64,000 nucleotides of DNA from CAYPNF01 sp964411985 (GTDB lineage: Bacteria > Verrucomicrobiota > Verrucomicrobiia > Limisphaerales > J093), in the NCBI GenBank assembly GCA_964411985.1, contig CAYPNF010000036.1, positions 1 through 64,000 on the forward strand. Direction: 5' to 3'. The position numbers were made by a program, and so were the translations under genes. Below are positions 17,542-27,390 of this stretch, in pieces (position 1 is the stretch's first letter; every line of letters begins with the position of its first letter). The notes under the pieces are model-generated. The model did not search any database and was not told the origin of the DNA. It saw only the letters and a program-made list of their open reading frames with translations.

Positions 17542-20500
17542 TCAGAAACCAGCCCGGCTAAGCTGATAAAAGCCCGCAGGCCCCCGGGGCTCAAAGGTCA
17601 CCGTGTAATGATCACCCACCACAACGATGTCCGCCACCACATCCGACCAGACCGGCGAGTTGGCTCGAGCCGCCCACTGGAGATGGTATCCCGGAAAGGC
17701 CAGCGGCCAACTGAGGACCGCATTGGTCCCCACAAGGGCAATCGAAAGGCTCACCATCCTATTGGTAGACAATGTGATATCCAAGTTGTCAGCTACCGCA
17801 TAGTTGTGGAAGGAATTCGTTCCCGTCAGTTCTAACCGTATCTCCATGCTTCGGCTCCCCGCCGGTATCTTCCCCGTGGTGGTTCTCTGGAGCAAGCCAA
17901 CCGTGTTCGTTCGGTCATTCGCGGTCACCGGGCCAAGGGTAGCCAAGGATAATCCCTGCCCAGCACCGTTGCGGAAGATGGCCTTCACCACCCCCGAATC
18001 GGGGAGATCCCACGAGCCACCAAGATAGGCCTTCAAATCATACGCCACTCCCCCCGCGTCCACGAACGCAGCCAGGCTCTTAAGCTGGATCGTCTGGCTG
18101 GCAACTGACACCCCCGGATCCGCTCCTCCCGCGAAACAGTTGGTACCACGTCCAGATGGACCAGGGCTCTTCAGCCCTGGATAACCCTCCACTTTGCCGT
18201 ACTGCAGGGCCAAGGGTCGGTTTTCCACACGCCACCCCGGCAACGTCGACGTGTCCTCCAAGTCAGCTACCCCCACGCCATCCTCCGCCTCCGGGTTCTT
18301 GAGGAGGTTTCGTCCCAAGAGATCCTCCACAAGCGACACCAAACTGGACTGGTTGTTAACGGTCACCGGGTCGAGTTCAGTCGCCTGAACCTGCACCGCG
18401 TTCGTCAGCAGAATCGGCTGGGAGGGGCGAACGACTAGCGTGCAGATCGCATTGGTCCCGGGCAGCAAAGACGGGACGGTGCACTTCCAGCCATTCGCTG
18501 TCAGGGAGGAGGAACCCTGGGACGTGGTAATCGAGACCACCTCGACGCCCGCGCTCGTCACACCCGTGACGACAATGTTATGCGCCACGGAGGGACCCTG
18601 GTTTGTCACAAGGATCTGATAGGTGAGAGGGTTCTCCAGCAAAAAGGGAGGCGGGTCACCCTGGATGGAGACAGAGAGGTCGCTGCTGATGGAAACCGTA
18701 AACGCCGAGGTACTGAGAGCGGTTCCAAAGGGAGTTGTAACCCGGATCTGTCCCGTAGCGGCGTTGAAGGGCACCACGGCCTCGAGCAAGGTGCTGGATT
18801 TCACCGTGAATGCTGCTGTGGCCGAACCGAAATACACTGCGGTGGCCCAATCCAACGTGGTCCCCCGAATCGTAACGACCGTACCAACCGGACCTGCCTT
18901 GGGTGAAAAATCGAGGACGGTGGGGGTCACCTGGAAGTCGCCGGAGGAAACGGCGGTCCCTCCCGGTGTGGTAATGAGAATCGCACCACTGACACCGTTG
19001 GTGGGCACCGTGAAGAGCACCTCCGAAGGCGAGCTGTTGCTGAAAGCAACCGCCACTCCTCCCAGGCTCACGGCCTTCACATCAACGAAGTTCGCACCCG
19101 CCACGACCACCTTCGTGCCTGGCCCACCAGTGCTAGGTGTGACGGTGTTGATCGAAGGAGGCAGGTAGAAAACAAGGTTCGTGCTCGAGTTGGTACCCCC
19201 CGGACTCTGGACCGTGATCAGACCTGTTGTCGCTCCGGGCGGAACGACGGCGCTGATCTGCGTGTCACCATTGGCCTGGAATTGAGCTGGAGCTTCTCCA
19301 AACCGGACGACGGTGCAGAAACCAAGGGCATACCCGGAAATCACCACCGTCGTTCCAGGCGGGCCAAACCGAGGCTGAAAACCGGTGATTTGCGGCCCAG
19401 GGGGCACAACCTGAAAGACCACCGCTGACGCCACCTCCCCATCCCAATACTCCAGGTAGATCGGAGCGTTGGTGGCTCCCATCGGAACAGCCGTTCGAAT
19501 CTGCGTGTCAGCTGTAACCTCATGGGCTGCGATAATCGTGCCGAACCGAACTCGGGTCACTTCGTTGAAGCGCCTTCCAAGGATGAGCACCGGTTCCCCC
19601 ACCGGACCCTTCGCAGGCTGGACATCCGTGATCTCCGGAGCGGCATTGACTACGAATGAATTCGTGCTCTGAACGGTGGAATTGACACTGTATCCCAAAG
19701 TGATCGGTCCAGTAACCGCGTTAGTGGGTACGACGGCCGTGATCTGGGTATCGGCTGCAGACACAAACTCGGCCTCAGCTCCGCCGAACTTCACCAGGGT
19801 GACAAGTCCCAAGTACTTGCCAACGATTGCTACTGAAGTCCCTGTCGGACCCGAAGCTGGAGTGAAACTCGTGATCACCGGGATAGGATCTCCCACCACA
19901 AAATGCTCCGGACTGTGCCCGGTTCCAGCAGGGGACGTCACACTGACCGGACCGGTGGTCGCCCCAGCCGGAATAACCACGCTGATTTGGGTATCGGCGG
20001 TCACTTGGGCAGTGGGTGCAAGCACGCCATTAAACTTGACTTGGGTAGCACCCGTGAACTTTCGCCCCAAGAGGGTGATTCGGTCACCCGGCAGCCCCTT
20101 GGAGGGCTGAAAACCAAGGACAATCGGCCCGGGCCCCACCACACGGAAGGGCTGCACAGAGGTCGCCGTCCCTGCCCCTGTCACCACGTAGAGGGAGCCG
20201 CTCACCGCACCCGAAGGCACCACCGTGTACAATTGGGTCTGCGCGACCACTTCATTGGCCGCCAGGATGTCCCCGAAATAGACGGAGGAGCCGCCAGCCA
20301 CAAAATTGGCTCCATCTACCCGAATCCTGTCTCCCACGCTCCCCACCAGCGGATCGATCACGGTGATCCGAGGCGCAACATAGAAGGTGTCCCGGGAACT
20401 GTAGTCGCCCCTATCGGTGTAAACGGTGATTGGGCCCGTAAGCCCGTTGGTGGGAACCACCGCCCGTAATTGTATGGCGTTGACCACCTGGTAACTGAGC

Positions 20501-20712
20501 GCGGGTACCCCGCCGAAGCGAACCCCGGTCACCCCATTGAATTCATTACCATAGACGTCAACCACCGTGCCCGGACCACCGTAGTAAGGGGTGAAGCTAT
20601 CGACTCTGGTGATAGCTAAGCCATTCAGGGGGAAGCACAAACCCAGCAGCAACGCTGCAGCTAGAAATCGTCTTATATGGGAGCCGAAGGCTAAATGCAT
20701 GGTTGATAGCAT
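17542..20712 (-). CDS. Large secreted IPT/TIG-repeat protein with DUF11-like domain
   Basis: A secreted protein of about 1056 residues. The ATGs at 20712 and 20700 give a signal peptide ('IRRFLAAALLLGLCFPLNGLA'); a longer TTG start at 20769 is less likely. Eight IPT/TIG immunoglobulin-like repeats of about 85 residues follow, each opening with a pattern like 'ITSFTPASGPTGTSVAIVG'. Next is a DUF11-like domain ('YQILVTNQGPSVAHNIVVTG'), then a ligand-binding-like region starting 'NLLKNPEAEDG', and finally the module 'YHLQWAARANSPVWSDVV...GFYQLSRAG' shared with other secreted proteins here. Likely an adhesin or structural surface protein. Confidence 0.85.
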   Translation of the reverse strand: MLSTMHLAFGSHIRRFLAAALLLGLCFPLNGLAITRVDSFTPYYGGPGTVVDVYGNEFNGVTGVRFGGVPALSYQVVNAIQLRAVVPTNGLTGPITVYTDRGDYSSRDTFYVAPRITVIDPLVGSVGDRIRVDGANFVAGGSSVYFGDILAANEVVAQTQLYTVVPSGAVSGSLYVVTGAGTATSVQPFRVVGPGPIVLGFQPSKGLPGDRITLLGRKFTGATQVKFNGVLAPTAQVTADTQISVVIPAGATTGPVSVTSPAGTGHSPEHFVVGDPIPVITSFTPASGPTGTSVAIVGKYLGLVTLVKFGGAEAEFVSAADTQITAVVPTNAVTGPITLGYSVNSTVQSTNSFVVNAAPEITDVQPAKGPVGEPVLILGRRFNEVTRVRFGTIIAAHEVTADTQIRTAVPMGATNAPIYLEYWDGEVASAVVFQVVPPGPQITGFQPRFGPPGTTVVISGYALGFCTVVRFGEAPAQFQANGDTQISAVVPPGATTGLITVQSPGGTNSSTNLVFYLPPSINTVTPSTGGPGTKVVVAGANFVDVKAVSLGGVAVAFSNSSPSEVLFTVPTNGVSGAILITTPGGTAVSSGDFQVTPTVLDFSPKAGPVGTVVTIRGTTLDWATAVYFGSATAAFTVKSSTLLEAVVPFNAATGQIRVTTPFGTALSTSAFTVSISSDLSVSIQGDPPPFLLENPLTYQILVTNQGPSVAHNIVVTGVTSAGVEVVSITTSQGSSSLTANGWKCTVPSLLPGTNAICTLVVRPSQPILLTNAVQVQATELDPVTVNNQSSLVSLVEDLLGRNLLKNPEAEDGVGVADLEDTSTLPGWRVENRPLALQYGKVEGYPGLKSPGPSGRGTNCFAGGADPGVSVASQTIQLKSLAAFVDAGGVAYDLKAYLGGSWDLPDSGVVKAIFRNGAGQGLSLATLGPVTANDRTNTVGLLQRTTTGKIPAGSRSMEIRLELTGTNSFHNYAVADNLDITLSTNRMVSLSIALVGTNAVLSWPLAFPGYHLQWAARANSPVWSDVVADIVVVGDHYTVTFEPRGPAGFYQLSRAGF

Positions 20713-20817
20713 CTTGAACACAGCAATTCCGCCAAAAACAAGCAGAGGCCGTGCCGAATAGGAGGCCAAAAGCTCGCAGCGAGCAGAAAAACGAATCTGC
20801 TCAACCCGGGAGAAGCG

Positions 20818-22737
20818 CTACTCTTTGGGTGCCGGAGGCACAGGAGAATAGAACTTCACCGAGTACGCCTCAGCAGAGGACTTTCCTGCGTACACTGTAA
20901 TCGAGAAGTACTTGGCCACTTTGTCGAAAGGAGGCAAAAGCGAAAAATCAGCCCACTCCTTGAGGGCCTGCGCTGGACTGCCCCCTTTTCCAACCGCGAG
21001 CGGGATGTTGAGAGAGGCCAACATGGAATCAGCGTTCACGCGCATAGCCTCGAAGACCGCCCTCATGTTCTCTTTGTCGTCCTGGTAGCCAAAAAGCCCA
21101 GCGCCAGTGCCACCCACCTTCGCCGCCGCATCCACAATCGCCGGCACCTCCGCCAAAGGCTTAGGCTTGTTCTCACTACTGCGCAGATACTCCTCGATCA
21201 CAGCGGTATCCCCTGAAAACGCAAGATAACCTCCGCTCGTGGCCAAGTGCAGACTACGCTCTTTCCCCTCTCCACCTCCCGGAGCAGGCATTGAAGGCAT
21301 CGGAATGGAGTAAATCTTCCGCCCTAGGAACTCGCGCTCTTTCATCTCTCCCATCGCCCCTCCCAGAGGAGTCAGTAACATCACCGACCGTAATCCCTGC
21401 AACAGTTGTTCCGGGTTGGGGGACGCCACCAGTGTCAGGGACGGTGGCGAGCTCAATTCCTCGAGGGACTGGCCACGAGGCGCTTTCTTGTAGCTCAACA
21501 GATCGTCACCCAGATTCCCAATCACCTCTTTGCGGAAGGAGTAATCCGGGTTCTTTTCCTTCATGGCGGTCTCCAGCTGCGTGATCATGAAGTTCAGAAT
21601 ACCAGGAGAGATCTCGTTGACGATACTCTCCAGCGACGTCCACAGTTTCTGACCGTCCAAACGCCAACGGGTAAACTCAGCAGCATCGGCCGGAACAAAC
21701 GCCGGAGGACCTGCGTCCTTCTGGGGGATGGATAACAAGCTCAGCAAACCTTTGCGCTGATCTTCCGGTGCGCCAATGTAGAGCTCGGAAGCCCCAGCCT
21801 CCGGGGTCTGCCGCCAGGTGAGGGCCAGCACCTTCAGTCCAGTCAAGCCTAGCGCACCGAGAATCTTCTCCGGCTTCGGCGCCATTGGGTTCTGGTTGGG
21901 CGCATTCACCGCCGCTTCTTTCATGCCAGCCATCACCGCCGAAACAACCGGGCTGCAGTCGACCCAAACATAACCCTGAGCCTCGCGCAACGGCCCCTTC
22001 TGCACCGCCTCAAAGGCGGATTGCTCACCCAAACACGGAGCACTCCCACCCGACAGTCGGATCAACACCTTCTCCAGGTCTTTGATCACTGTCCCCATTA
22101 GCAAGAGCGTATCCACTTGGGCAAACGCCAGCTCGTTCACTGCCTTGTCAGCAACCCCCGATGCACCGTCTCCCTGTTTCTCGGTCGCTGCCTCCGCCGT
22201 CTCCCCGGCTTTCTTCTGCTCCTTCTTGGGCATCGGCACGATGGTGAATTCCACCTCACGGATCTTCTCCAGCCGCACCTTTTGATTGGATTCGCTCAGC
22301 TTGCGCTTTACGTCCGCGAGCAGTTTCTTGAGCAGATCGCTCTTCTCTTTGGTGTCGAGCAAAAGCAAAACACCCTCCTGCCCTTGAGCGCCAGTCCACC
22401 CGTTCAAGGTCAAACCAAGGGTAAGCTGGCCCTGAGCCAGGTCTTTCAACTCGGCCACTTTCAAACCCGTTTCGCGCTCGAAGGGCTCAATCCACTCCGA
22501 TTTGATCTTGGCCTCCAACTTGTCGGCAAATGGCCGCATGGCGGGATCCGCCCACAAACGCGCAAACGGCGCGTCTTTCTGCACGGCGGACATCTTGGAC
22601 ATGTCGGGAATGGCTCCCACCACAAAAGTATCTGCGGGCAGCAATTGTTCGGCCGGCGGCACCGCCGCCAAGGCTCCCATCAACGCGCCAAACAAACCTA
22701 CACTTGCGAAAGCTCTGCTAAGTCGAATGAATCTCAT
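20818..22737 (-). CDS. Conserved secreted protein, DUF3352-like
   Basis: A 639-residue protein with a signal peptide ('FASVGLFGALMGALAAVPPA'). The N-terminal part 'EQLLPADTFVVGAIPDMSK' and the repeated pattern of short beta strands with 'GVLLLLDTKEKSDLLKKLL' and 'LTLVASPNPEQLLQGLRSV' match proteins often annotated as DUF3352-type, found in Planctomycetes and Verrucomicrobia. No catalytic motif is seen. AGGAAG lies a few bases before the ATG. The serine protease gene ends 55 bp upstream, so the two may be co-transcribed and act together in the envelope. Confidence 0.65.
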   Translation of the reverse strand: MRFIRLSRAFASVGLFGALMGALAAVPPAEQLLPADTFVVGAIPDMSKMSAVQKDAPFARLWADPAMRPFADKLEAKIKSEWIEPFERETGLKVAELKDLAQGQLTLGLTLNGWTGAQGQEGVLLLLDTKEKSDLLKKLLADVKRKLSESNQKVRLEKIREVEFTIVPMPKKEQKKAGETAEAATEKQGDGASGVADKAVNELAFAQVDTLLLMGTVIKDLEKVLIRLSGGSAPCLGEQSAFEAVQKGPLREAQGYVWVDCSPVVSAVMAGMKEAAVNAPNQNPMAPKPEKILGALGLTGLKVLALTWRQTPEAGASELYIGAPEDQRKGLLSLLSIPQKDAGPPAFVPADAAEFTRWRLDGQKLWTSLESIVNEISPGILNFMITQLETAMKEKNPDYSFRKEVIGNLGDDLLSYKKAPRGQSLEELSSPPSLTLVASPNPEQLLQGLRSVMLLTPLGGAMGEMKEREFLGRKIYSIPMPSMPAPGGGEGKERSLHLATSGGYLAFSGDTAVIEEYLRSSENKPKPLAEVPAIVDAAAKVGGTGAGLFGYQDDKENMRAVFEAMRVNADSMLASLNIPLAVGKGGSPAQALKEWADFSLLPPFDKVAKYFSITVYAGKSSAEAYSVKFYSPVPPAPKE

Positions 22738-22792
22738 GGTTTCTTCCTATCCAGATCGTTGCATCCCCGTCTCCCTCTCGCGGGAAGCATCT

Positions 22793-23830
22793 TCAGTTGG
22801 CCTGAGCCGATTCCCTTCCCTTGAGACGGCGCGGCGGTTCCAAGTATCGAAAAGCGTTGCTCGGATTCTCGTTGTCGTAGGCGTAAGCATCCCGGTTCCG
22901 GAGGAAGTACCTCACGGATTCCACCGGAATGGCAAACCCCAATCCTTCCCCGAAGTTCATCTTCATGTTGGTCACCCCGATCACCTCGCCCTTGAGGTTG
23001 AACAGCGGCCCGCCACTGTTGCCTGGGTTGATCTGGGCCGTCGTCTGCATGTAAAGCTCACCCTGCATCTGACGGGTCTTGGTGCTGATAATGCCTTCCG
23101 TGACCGTACGCTCCAATCCCAGTGGACTCCCAATCGCGAAGACCCTCTCGCCCACGGCCATCGGTTCGGACTGTCCCAGCAAGACCCGCGCAAACTTCGG
23201 CGCCCCGGGATCTTCCACTTTCAACAGGGTCAAATCGTCGTACTTGTTCATCGCCACGATGCGCACCTGCTTGTAACTGGTCCGCTCGAGTTGCCCGTTC
23301 TTCTGATGATAAACCTCCACGGAAATCTGCGTCTCGGCTTCGATCACGTGGAAGTTGGTAATCAAATAGCCATCTTCGTTGACGAAGAAGCCGGAACCCA
23401 GGCCGCCTGGGGTCCGCACCTGAACCACCGCTTCGCCTAAAGCGTTCACCAACTCCCGCACCGATTTCTCCTGAAGAGGCACGGTCGCCGTCCGGTACAA
23501 AGCCCCCTGTTCAGCCGGTTCGACCGGCGACACTGCCACATTCTGGGTCTGCGGGACCGCTGTCGCAACGGGAGTGGATTTGGATGGCGCACTGGTCTTC
23601 TTCCCCTTGGCCGGTGCGGGGGCGGGAGCCTCGGATTTGACAATCTTTTGGATCTGACTCCTCGGCACCACCAAAACCGTGTACCCAAGGTCCATCACCA
23701 CCTGGTCCTTCTTCTCCGCCAAAATGGTTCCCGAAAGCGAAGCGTTGTCCTTGAGCTGGAGTTCATCCCCAAGGATGTTCCCCCCTCCCATCGCCACGAC
23801 CAGCAGGCCACAGACGCCACACTTCAACAT
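22793..23830 (-). CDS. Trypsin-like serine protease (HtrA-type, no PDZ)
   Basis: A 345-residue exported S1C-type protease. The ATG at 23830 gives a signal peptide ('MLKCGVCGLLVVAMGGG'); a longer frame to 23893 is possible. An N-terminal SH3-like part ('NASLSGTILAEKKDQVV') and a proline/alanine-rich linker precede the protease domain. The triad is visible as His in 'YLITNFHVIEA', Asp in 'YDDLTLLKV' and Ser in 'INPGNSGGPLFN'. No PDZ domain follows, so substrate capture must differ from DegP. Periplasmic protein quality control is probable. Confidence 0.88.
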   Translation of the reverse strand: MLKCGVCGLLVVAMGGGNILGDELQLKDNASLSGTILAEKKDQVVMDLGYTVLVVPRSQIQKIVKSEAPAPAPAKGKKTSAPSKSTPVATAVPQTQNVAVSPVEPAEQGALYRTATVPLQEKSVRELVNALGEAVVQVRTPGGLGSGFFVNEDGYLITNFHVIEAETQISVEVYHQKNGQLERTSYKQVRIVAMNKYDDLTLLKVEDPGAPKFARVLLGQSEPMAVGERVFAIGSPLGLERTVTEGIISTKTRQMQGELYMQTTAQINPGNSGGPLFNLKGEVIGVTNMKMNFGEGLGFAIPVESVRYFLRNRDAYAYDNENPSNAFRYLEPPRRLKGRESAQAN

Positions 23831-23896
23831 GCGCAGACCATACAACCGGAACAAAAATGTGTCCACGGAAGACTTGGCGGTCCCCTGCCCCACCAG

Positions 23897-24067
23897 TACC
23901 GCAGGCAGCCTTGCCTGCCGTATCGCCGACTGCCAAGTCGGCAGCCCCCTCGCCTCTCCAAACCAAGCGGGTTAGGCAACCCGCGAAACAGCAGGTCTGC
24001 AACCTGCGATACGGGTACCGCAGGCAGCCTTGCCTGCCGTGTCGCCGACTGCCGAGTCGGCAGCCCC
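23897..24067. repeat. Tandem hairpin array with 52-bp direct repeats
   Basis: Two nearly identical 52-bp units lie at 23897-23948 and 24016-24067. Each contains two palindromes, 'gcaggcagccttgcctgc' and 'gccgactgccRagtcggcag'. Between them are two more hairpins, 'gcgggttaggcaacccgc' and 'gcaggtctgcaacctgc'. The array lies in the 466-bp gap upstream of the protease gene. Confidence 0.75.
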
Positions 24068-24172
24068 ACCCCAATACCCGCTGCGTAAGTGTAGAAAAAC
24101 CCGCAACCAAAACGAACGCAGAAGCCACCGCGGTCCGCAGACCACGGCTACCCTAGAATCCTACAATGGTAG

Positions 24173-24269
24173 TCGCCTTCGGCAGAAGGCGAGTGGCTTC
24201 CCTTCCCTCCAAGGCGCGCTCTCCCGAACCCACCAACTACCTCCTGTAGATCGCCTTCGGCAGAAGGCG
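24173..24269. repeat. Two REP-like hairpins
   Basis: Two copies of a palindrome 'tcgccttcggcagaaggcg' lie at 24173-24192 and 24251-24269, just downstream of the CAP-protein gene. They are the reverse complement of the element at 880-899. They may stop transcription or stabilise the 3' end of the mRNA. Confidence 0.6.
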
Positions 24270-24296
24270 CTGAATGACCCACCCACGCAAGCCCCC

Positions 24297-26372
24297 TCAC
24301 TGCGCCTGCACCCGGTAAAAACCCCGATCCCCCACCACCGCCAGCTTCACCTCAAATCCCCCACTCGCCAAATGCTGAACCTTCGCCGTCGCCTCCAACA
24401 CCCACGGCCCCGATAGCGACGTCGCACTCACGACTACCAGCTTATTGCACGAACCCGACGTCACCTTTGCACAGATGGTGATCCCCGATTCCGCCGAAGT
24501 CTGGATGGAATCCAAGCGGACGCACGCCGTCACCGGCACCGACGCCGCCAAACTGACCGTCTTGCCCGGCCCAAAAGGCAAGTACCGACCCGACACCCGC
24601 GGCCGGGCGCTGAGCAGGTACTTGCTGGAGGAAGTCGGAGTGAAGGCAAAGCTCTGATCACATGCAACCTGCTTGGTAACAAAATTCACGACCTCGTCCA
24701 CGTTGCTCAACTTGATATCGTCAAAGTAGAATCCAATACCTGGATCGGCCTGGTCATAGTACACCCCTCGGGTCAAGTCATAGGCAAAACGGAACTTCGC
24801 TTCCTGCCCCGCCAGGGACCCCAGCGGAAAGCTGCGCGAGGTCCACTTTGTCTCCGCGCCGTTGGTGGTGTTGGTCGTACCCGTCTGAGTCCAGATGTCC
24901 TGCCAGGTGCTCCCCAAGTTCAACGAGATCTGGATCTTGGCCACCTGCCCCGTGGTCGCCCAGCCCATCAACGTCTTCACCTCCAGCTTCGAGCTGGCCG
25001 CCAGGCGGAAGACTCGATCGATCGTCAGGGTCTGCAGCGTGTGTTGCGTGTGGGCCAAATGATATGCATACGAACCACTTGCACGCCGATCGCCCTGGAC
25101 ATAGGCGTAGCCCCCTGAAGTCGAAGCCACCATCCAATTAGCCATCGTCTCCGCCCCGTCCAACACGTTGGTCGAGACCACTTGCGCCGAGCGATACTCG
25201 TATTGGTCCGCTCCTAGCACACCACTCGACGTGAAGGTGTTGATCCCCGCCACGGACACCAGATCCGCGCCTAGCACCGTCGGTCCCGTGTATGGCGGAC
25301 GGCAATCCACCTTGCTATTCAGGTTGTTGGCCACAAAGACATTCTGAATGACTGGCTCGCAGTTCGGGTAGCTGAAGGTCACCGTGTACCCACCATCGCC
25401 CGGCACGGGAACCGAGTACCCGCCCGACTTCGCCGTCACTGCGTATCGCGTCGTGCCGGAAACCGTCACCGTCACCCCGCCGACACCTTCACCCACATCG
25501 TAGATGCCGTTCTGGTTCAAGTCGTAGTACGCGACCCCGGTGACGAACGGTGTATTCGCGAAAGTATCCCCAAAGTCCTGAGTCACCAGAATCGGCCCCA
25601 CCTTCAGGTTCGTACTGCTGTTGGATCCAAGCACCACGCCAACCCCAATCTCCCGAAACTCGCCATTGTGCAAAGTGATGCGGTGCCCTGGCGGATTCTG
25701 CATCCCTCCAGGGCCGTTTCCCCAATCCACCTCGAACCCGGCATGCCCGTACCAGATCGATTTGGCAAAGGCATACACGTTCTCGCTCGCCAAAGAGTAT
25801 TGATACCCAGCGGCATGCATCCGGTCGAAGGGCGAACTTCCATTGAAATTTGTATGCCCTTGGTAGACATGCGCTAACATATCGTAACTATGCCCGCGCG
25901 CCGCCGTGGAGAGAGCCGCACTGATCGAAAGTGGCTGCGCCGTCGGCAACAGACTCATCTGCGCCTGCATCAGGCCAAGATCCACGTTATAAGCCTTATA
26001 CGCATCGAGCACATCCAGATCCTTGGTGATGGCACACAGGTACCCTTCCCCCGACGGATTCGACCTCGCCCGATTCGCCAACTCCACAAACGCCTGCTCC
26101 TCATCCGTCGGCGCCCCAATAGAATACAGCGTCAACCCACCCGTATCCACCGACGGCGACGCCCCCCCACTCAACCGCCCCGCCCTCCCCACCTGAATCC
26201 CCGGCCCCGCGGGCGGCGCCTCATGCGTCACCCCCCCCTCGCCCCCGATCGGCCAAGCCACCGGCACCACTGATTCCTCCCCCCAGCCAGCCACCGCTCC
26301 CAAAGCCAGTACAACGAGCCAACTGGCTCTCCGCCAACCGCTAATATCCCTGAAAACCATAATCATACCCAT
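24297..26372 (-). CDS. Secreted CAP-domain protein with SdrD-B-like and C-terminal modules
   Basis: About 691 residues from the ATG at 26372; ATGs at 26366 and 26360 are alternatives, and a longer GTG start (26393) lies inside a repeat and is unlikely. After a signal peptide ('ASWLVVLALGAVAGWG') comes a CAP/SCP domain (about 90-270): 'AFVELANRARSNPSGEGYL', 'HSYDMLAHVYQGHTNFNG' and 'ASENVYAFAKS'. A SdrD-B-like domain follows ('VAYYDLNQNGIYDVGEGVGG'), then a jelly-roll/MAM-like region and the C-terminal module 'SATSLSGPWVLEATAKVQH...GFYRVQAQ'. Bacterial CAP proteins are extracellular with unclear activity. Confidence 0.85.
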   Translation of the reverse strand: MGMIMVFRDISGWRRASWLVVLALGAVAGWGEESVVPVAWPIGGEGGVTHEAPPAGPGIQVGRAGRLSGGASPSVDTGGLTLYSIGAPTDEEQAFVELANRARSNPSGEGYLCAITKDLDVLDAYKAYNVDLGLMQAQMSLLPTAQPLSISAALSTAARGHSYDMLAHVYQGHTNFNGSSPFDRMHAAGYQYSLASENVYAFAKSIWYGHAGFEVDWGNGPGGMQNPPGHRITLHNGEFREIGVGVVLGSNSSTNLKVGPILVTQDFGDTFANTPFVTGVAYYDLNQNGIYDVGEGVGGVTVTVSGTTRYAVTAKSGGYSVPVPGDGGYTVTFSYPNCEPVIQNVFVANNLNSKVDCRPPYTGPTVLGADLVSVAGINTFTSSGVLGADQYEYRSAQVVSTNVLDGAETMANWMVASTSGGYAYVQGDRRASGSYAYHLAHTQHTLQTLTIDRVFRLAASSKLEVKTLMGWATTGQVAKIQISLNLGSTWQDIWTQTGTTNTTNGAETKWTSRSFPLGSLAGQEAKFRFAYDLTRGVYYDQADPGIGFYFDDIKLSNVDEVVNFVTKQVACDQSFAFTPTSSSKYLLSARPRVSGRYLPFGPGKTVSLAASVPVTACVRLDSIQTSAESGITICAKVTSGSCNKLVVVSATSLSGPWVLEATAKVQHLASGGFEVKLAVVGDRGFYRVQAQ

Positions 26373-26381
26373 GCAAGCAAA

Positions 26382-26695
26382 ACCACGAATCACACGAATG
26401 ACACGAATAACGGTGGATTGTTAACCACAGAACACACGGAATACACAGAAGAGGAAACCCTGGTCCAATTCAGCAACGTTAAAGTCCCCGATGAATAGAA
26501 CTGCATTCTGTCCTCTGTGTGTTCTGTGGTAAACTTACCTTCCCCATTCGTGCAATTCGTGTCATTCGTGGTTACCTACTTCTTGTTCTGTGTGCTCTGT
26601 GTGTTCTGTGGTAAACTCCCATCGCCATTCGTGTTATTCGTGTCATTCGTGGTTGCTTCTTTCGTCTTCTGTGTTCTCCGTGTGTTCTGTGGTTA
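26382..26695. repeat. 9-bp-period interspersed repeat cluster 1
   Basis: On the left are forward units of type A ('ccacgaatcacacgaat' plus 'gacacgaat') and type B ('ccacagaacacacggaat' plus 'acacagaa') at 26382-26451. On the right, 26506-26695, are five inverted units in the order B, A, B, A, B. The cluster lies between the start of the CAP-protein gene and the end of the VPDSG-type gene. Frames across it are artefacts. Confidence 0.9.
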
Positions 26696-26792
26696 CCATT
26701 CAATCTTTCCGGAGGTTTAACGGCACAAAGCCAGTCCGCCTTTACCAGCTGGTTCTGCTCGACCCATTGAGGAGGTGACTCTCCTACAAACG

Positions 26793-26820
26793 CAAAAGAG
26801 CAGGACGTAAGTCCTGCTCG
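26793..26820 (-). terminator. Intrinsic terminator of the TPDGG-CTERM gene
   Basis: A perfect 9-bp stem, gagcaggac/gtcctgctc, with loop gtaa lies at 26798-26819. Read on the minus strand it is followed by TTTTG. It lies 28 bp after the stop of the minus-strand gene at 26848. Confidence 0.75.
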
Positions 26821-26847
26821 TGAAACTAGCTTAGTCTATCCTTGGGA

Positions 26848-27390
26848 TTAGACGTTGAAAGTCCGGCGCAGACCAGCCAACCCAAGGAAACCGATTCCGA
26901 GAAGGCTGAGGGTCGTGCCGCCATCAGGCGTTGCTATAGTGGTCGCCGAGAATGAAGCCTCCACCTGCCCAGACTGGCGGGAGAAGTAGAAGATACCCGG
27001 GGTGTCCGCATAACCCGCTGCATGGAGGATTCCAGGGCCGCTAACACCAAGAGTGACGGCAGTTTGGGTGTCAACGCTAGACGAAGTCAAATCAAACGAC
27101 AAGCCCGCAGCCGGAACTGACCAAAAGCTGGCAATTGGTCCACTTACGAAGGTCCAGGTCGGTGGAAAAACAACGGCTTGGCCAAAAGTCGCAATCGTCG
27201 AGAAATCACCAGTTGTGGATGCCACAAAGGTGGGACCGAACGTTGCAACCCCTGTGGCAGTCGCGGGCGTACCATTTAGCTTCGCTAACCCGAAAAAGTC
27301 TACGGTTCCCGAAATCATCGGCGCAGCCTCAGTGATCGTTGTGGATCCGATAACCGCCGCCAAAACTAGTGTTTTAATTGTGTTTGTCAT
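26848..27390 (-). CDS. Exosortase substrate with VPDSG-type C-terminal signal
   Basis: A 180-residue secreted protein. The N-terminus ('TNTIKTLVLAAVIGSTTITEA') is a signal peptide. The C-terminus has a tripartite sorting signal: 'ATPDGGTTLSLLGIGFLGLA' followed by 'GLRR', that is a short motif (TPDGG in place of VPDSG), a hydrophobic helix and a basic tail. Exosortases cleave such signals during export. The middle part is serine/threonine/glycine-rich beta sequence without known domain. GAGGT lies 6 nt before the ATG, and a strong terminator follows. Confidence 0.88.
   Translation of the reverse strand: MTNTIKTLVLAAVIGSTTITEAAPMISGTVDFFGLAKLNGTPATATGVATFGPTFVASTTGDFSTIATFGQAVVFPPTWTFVSGPIASFWSVPAAGLSFDLTSSSVDTQTAVTLGVSGPGILHAAGYADTPGIFYFSRQSGQVEASFSATTIATPDGGTTLSLLGIGFLGLAGLRRTFNV

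Noticed and set aside
26517..26720. Plus-strand frames with repeated 'FVSFVV' and 'VFCG' peptides
   Set aside because: They are translations of inverted A and B repeat units, not a protein.
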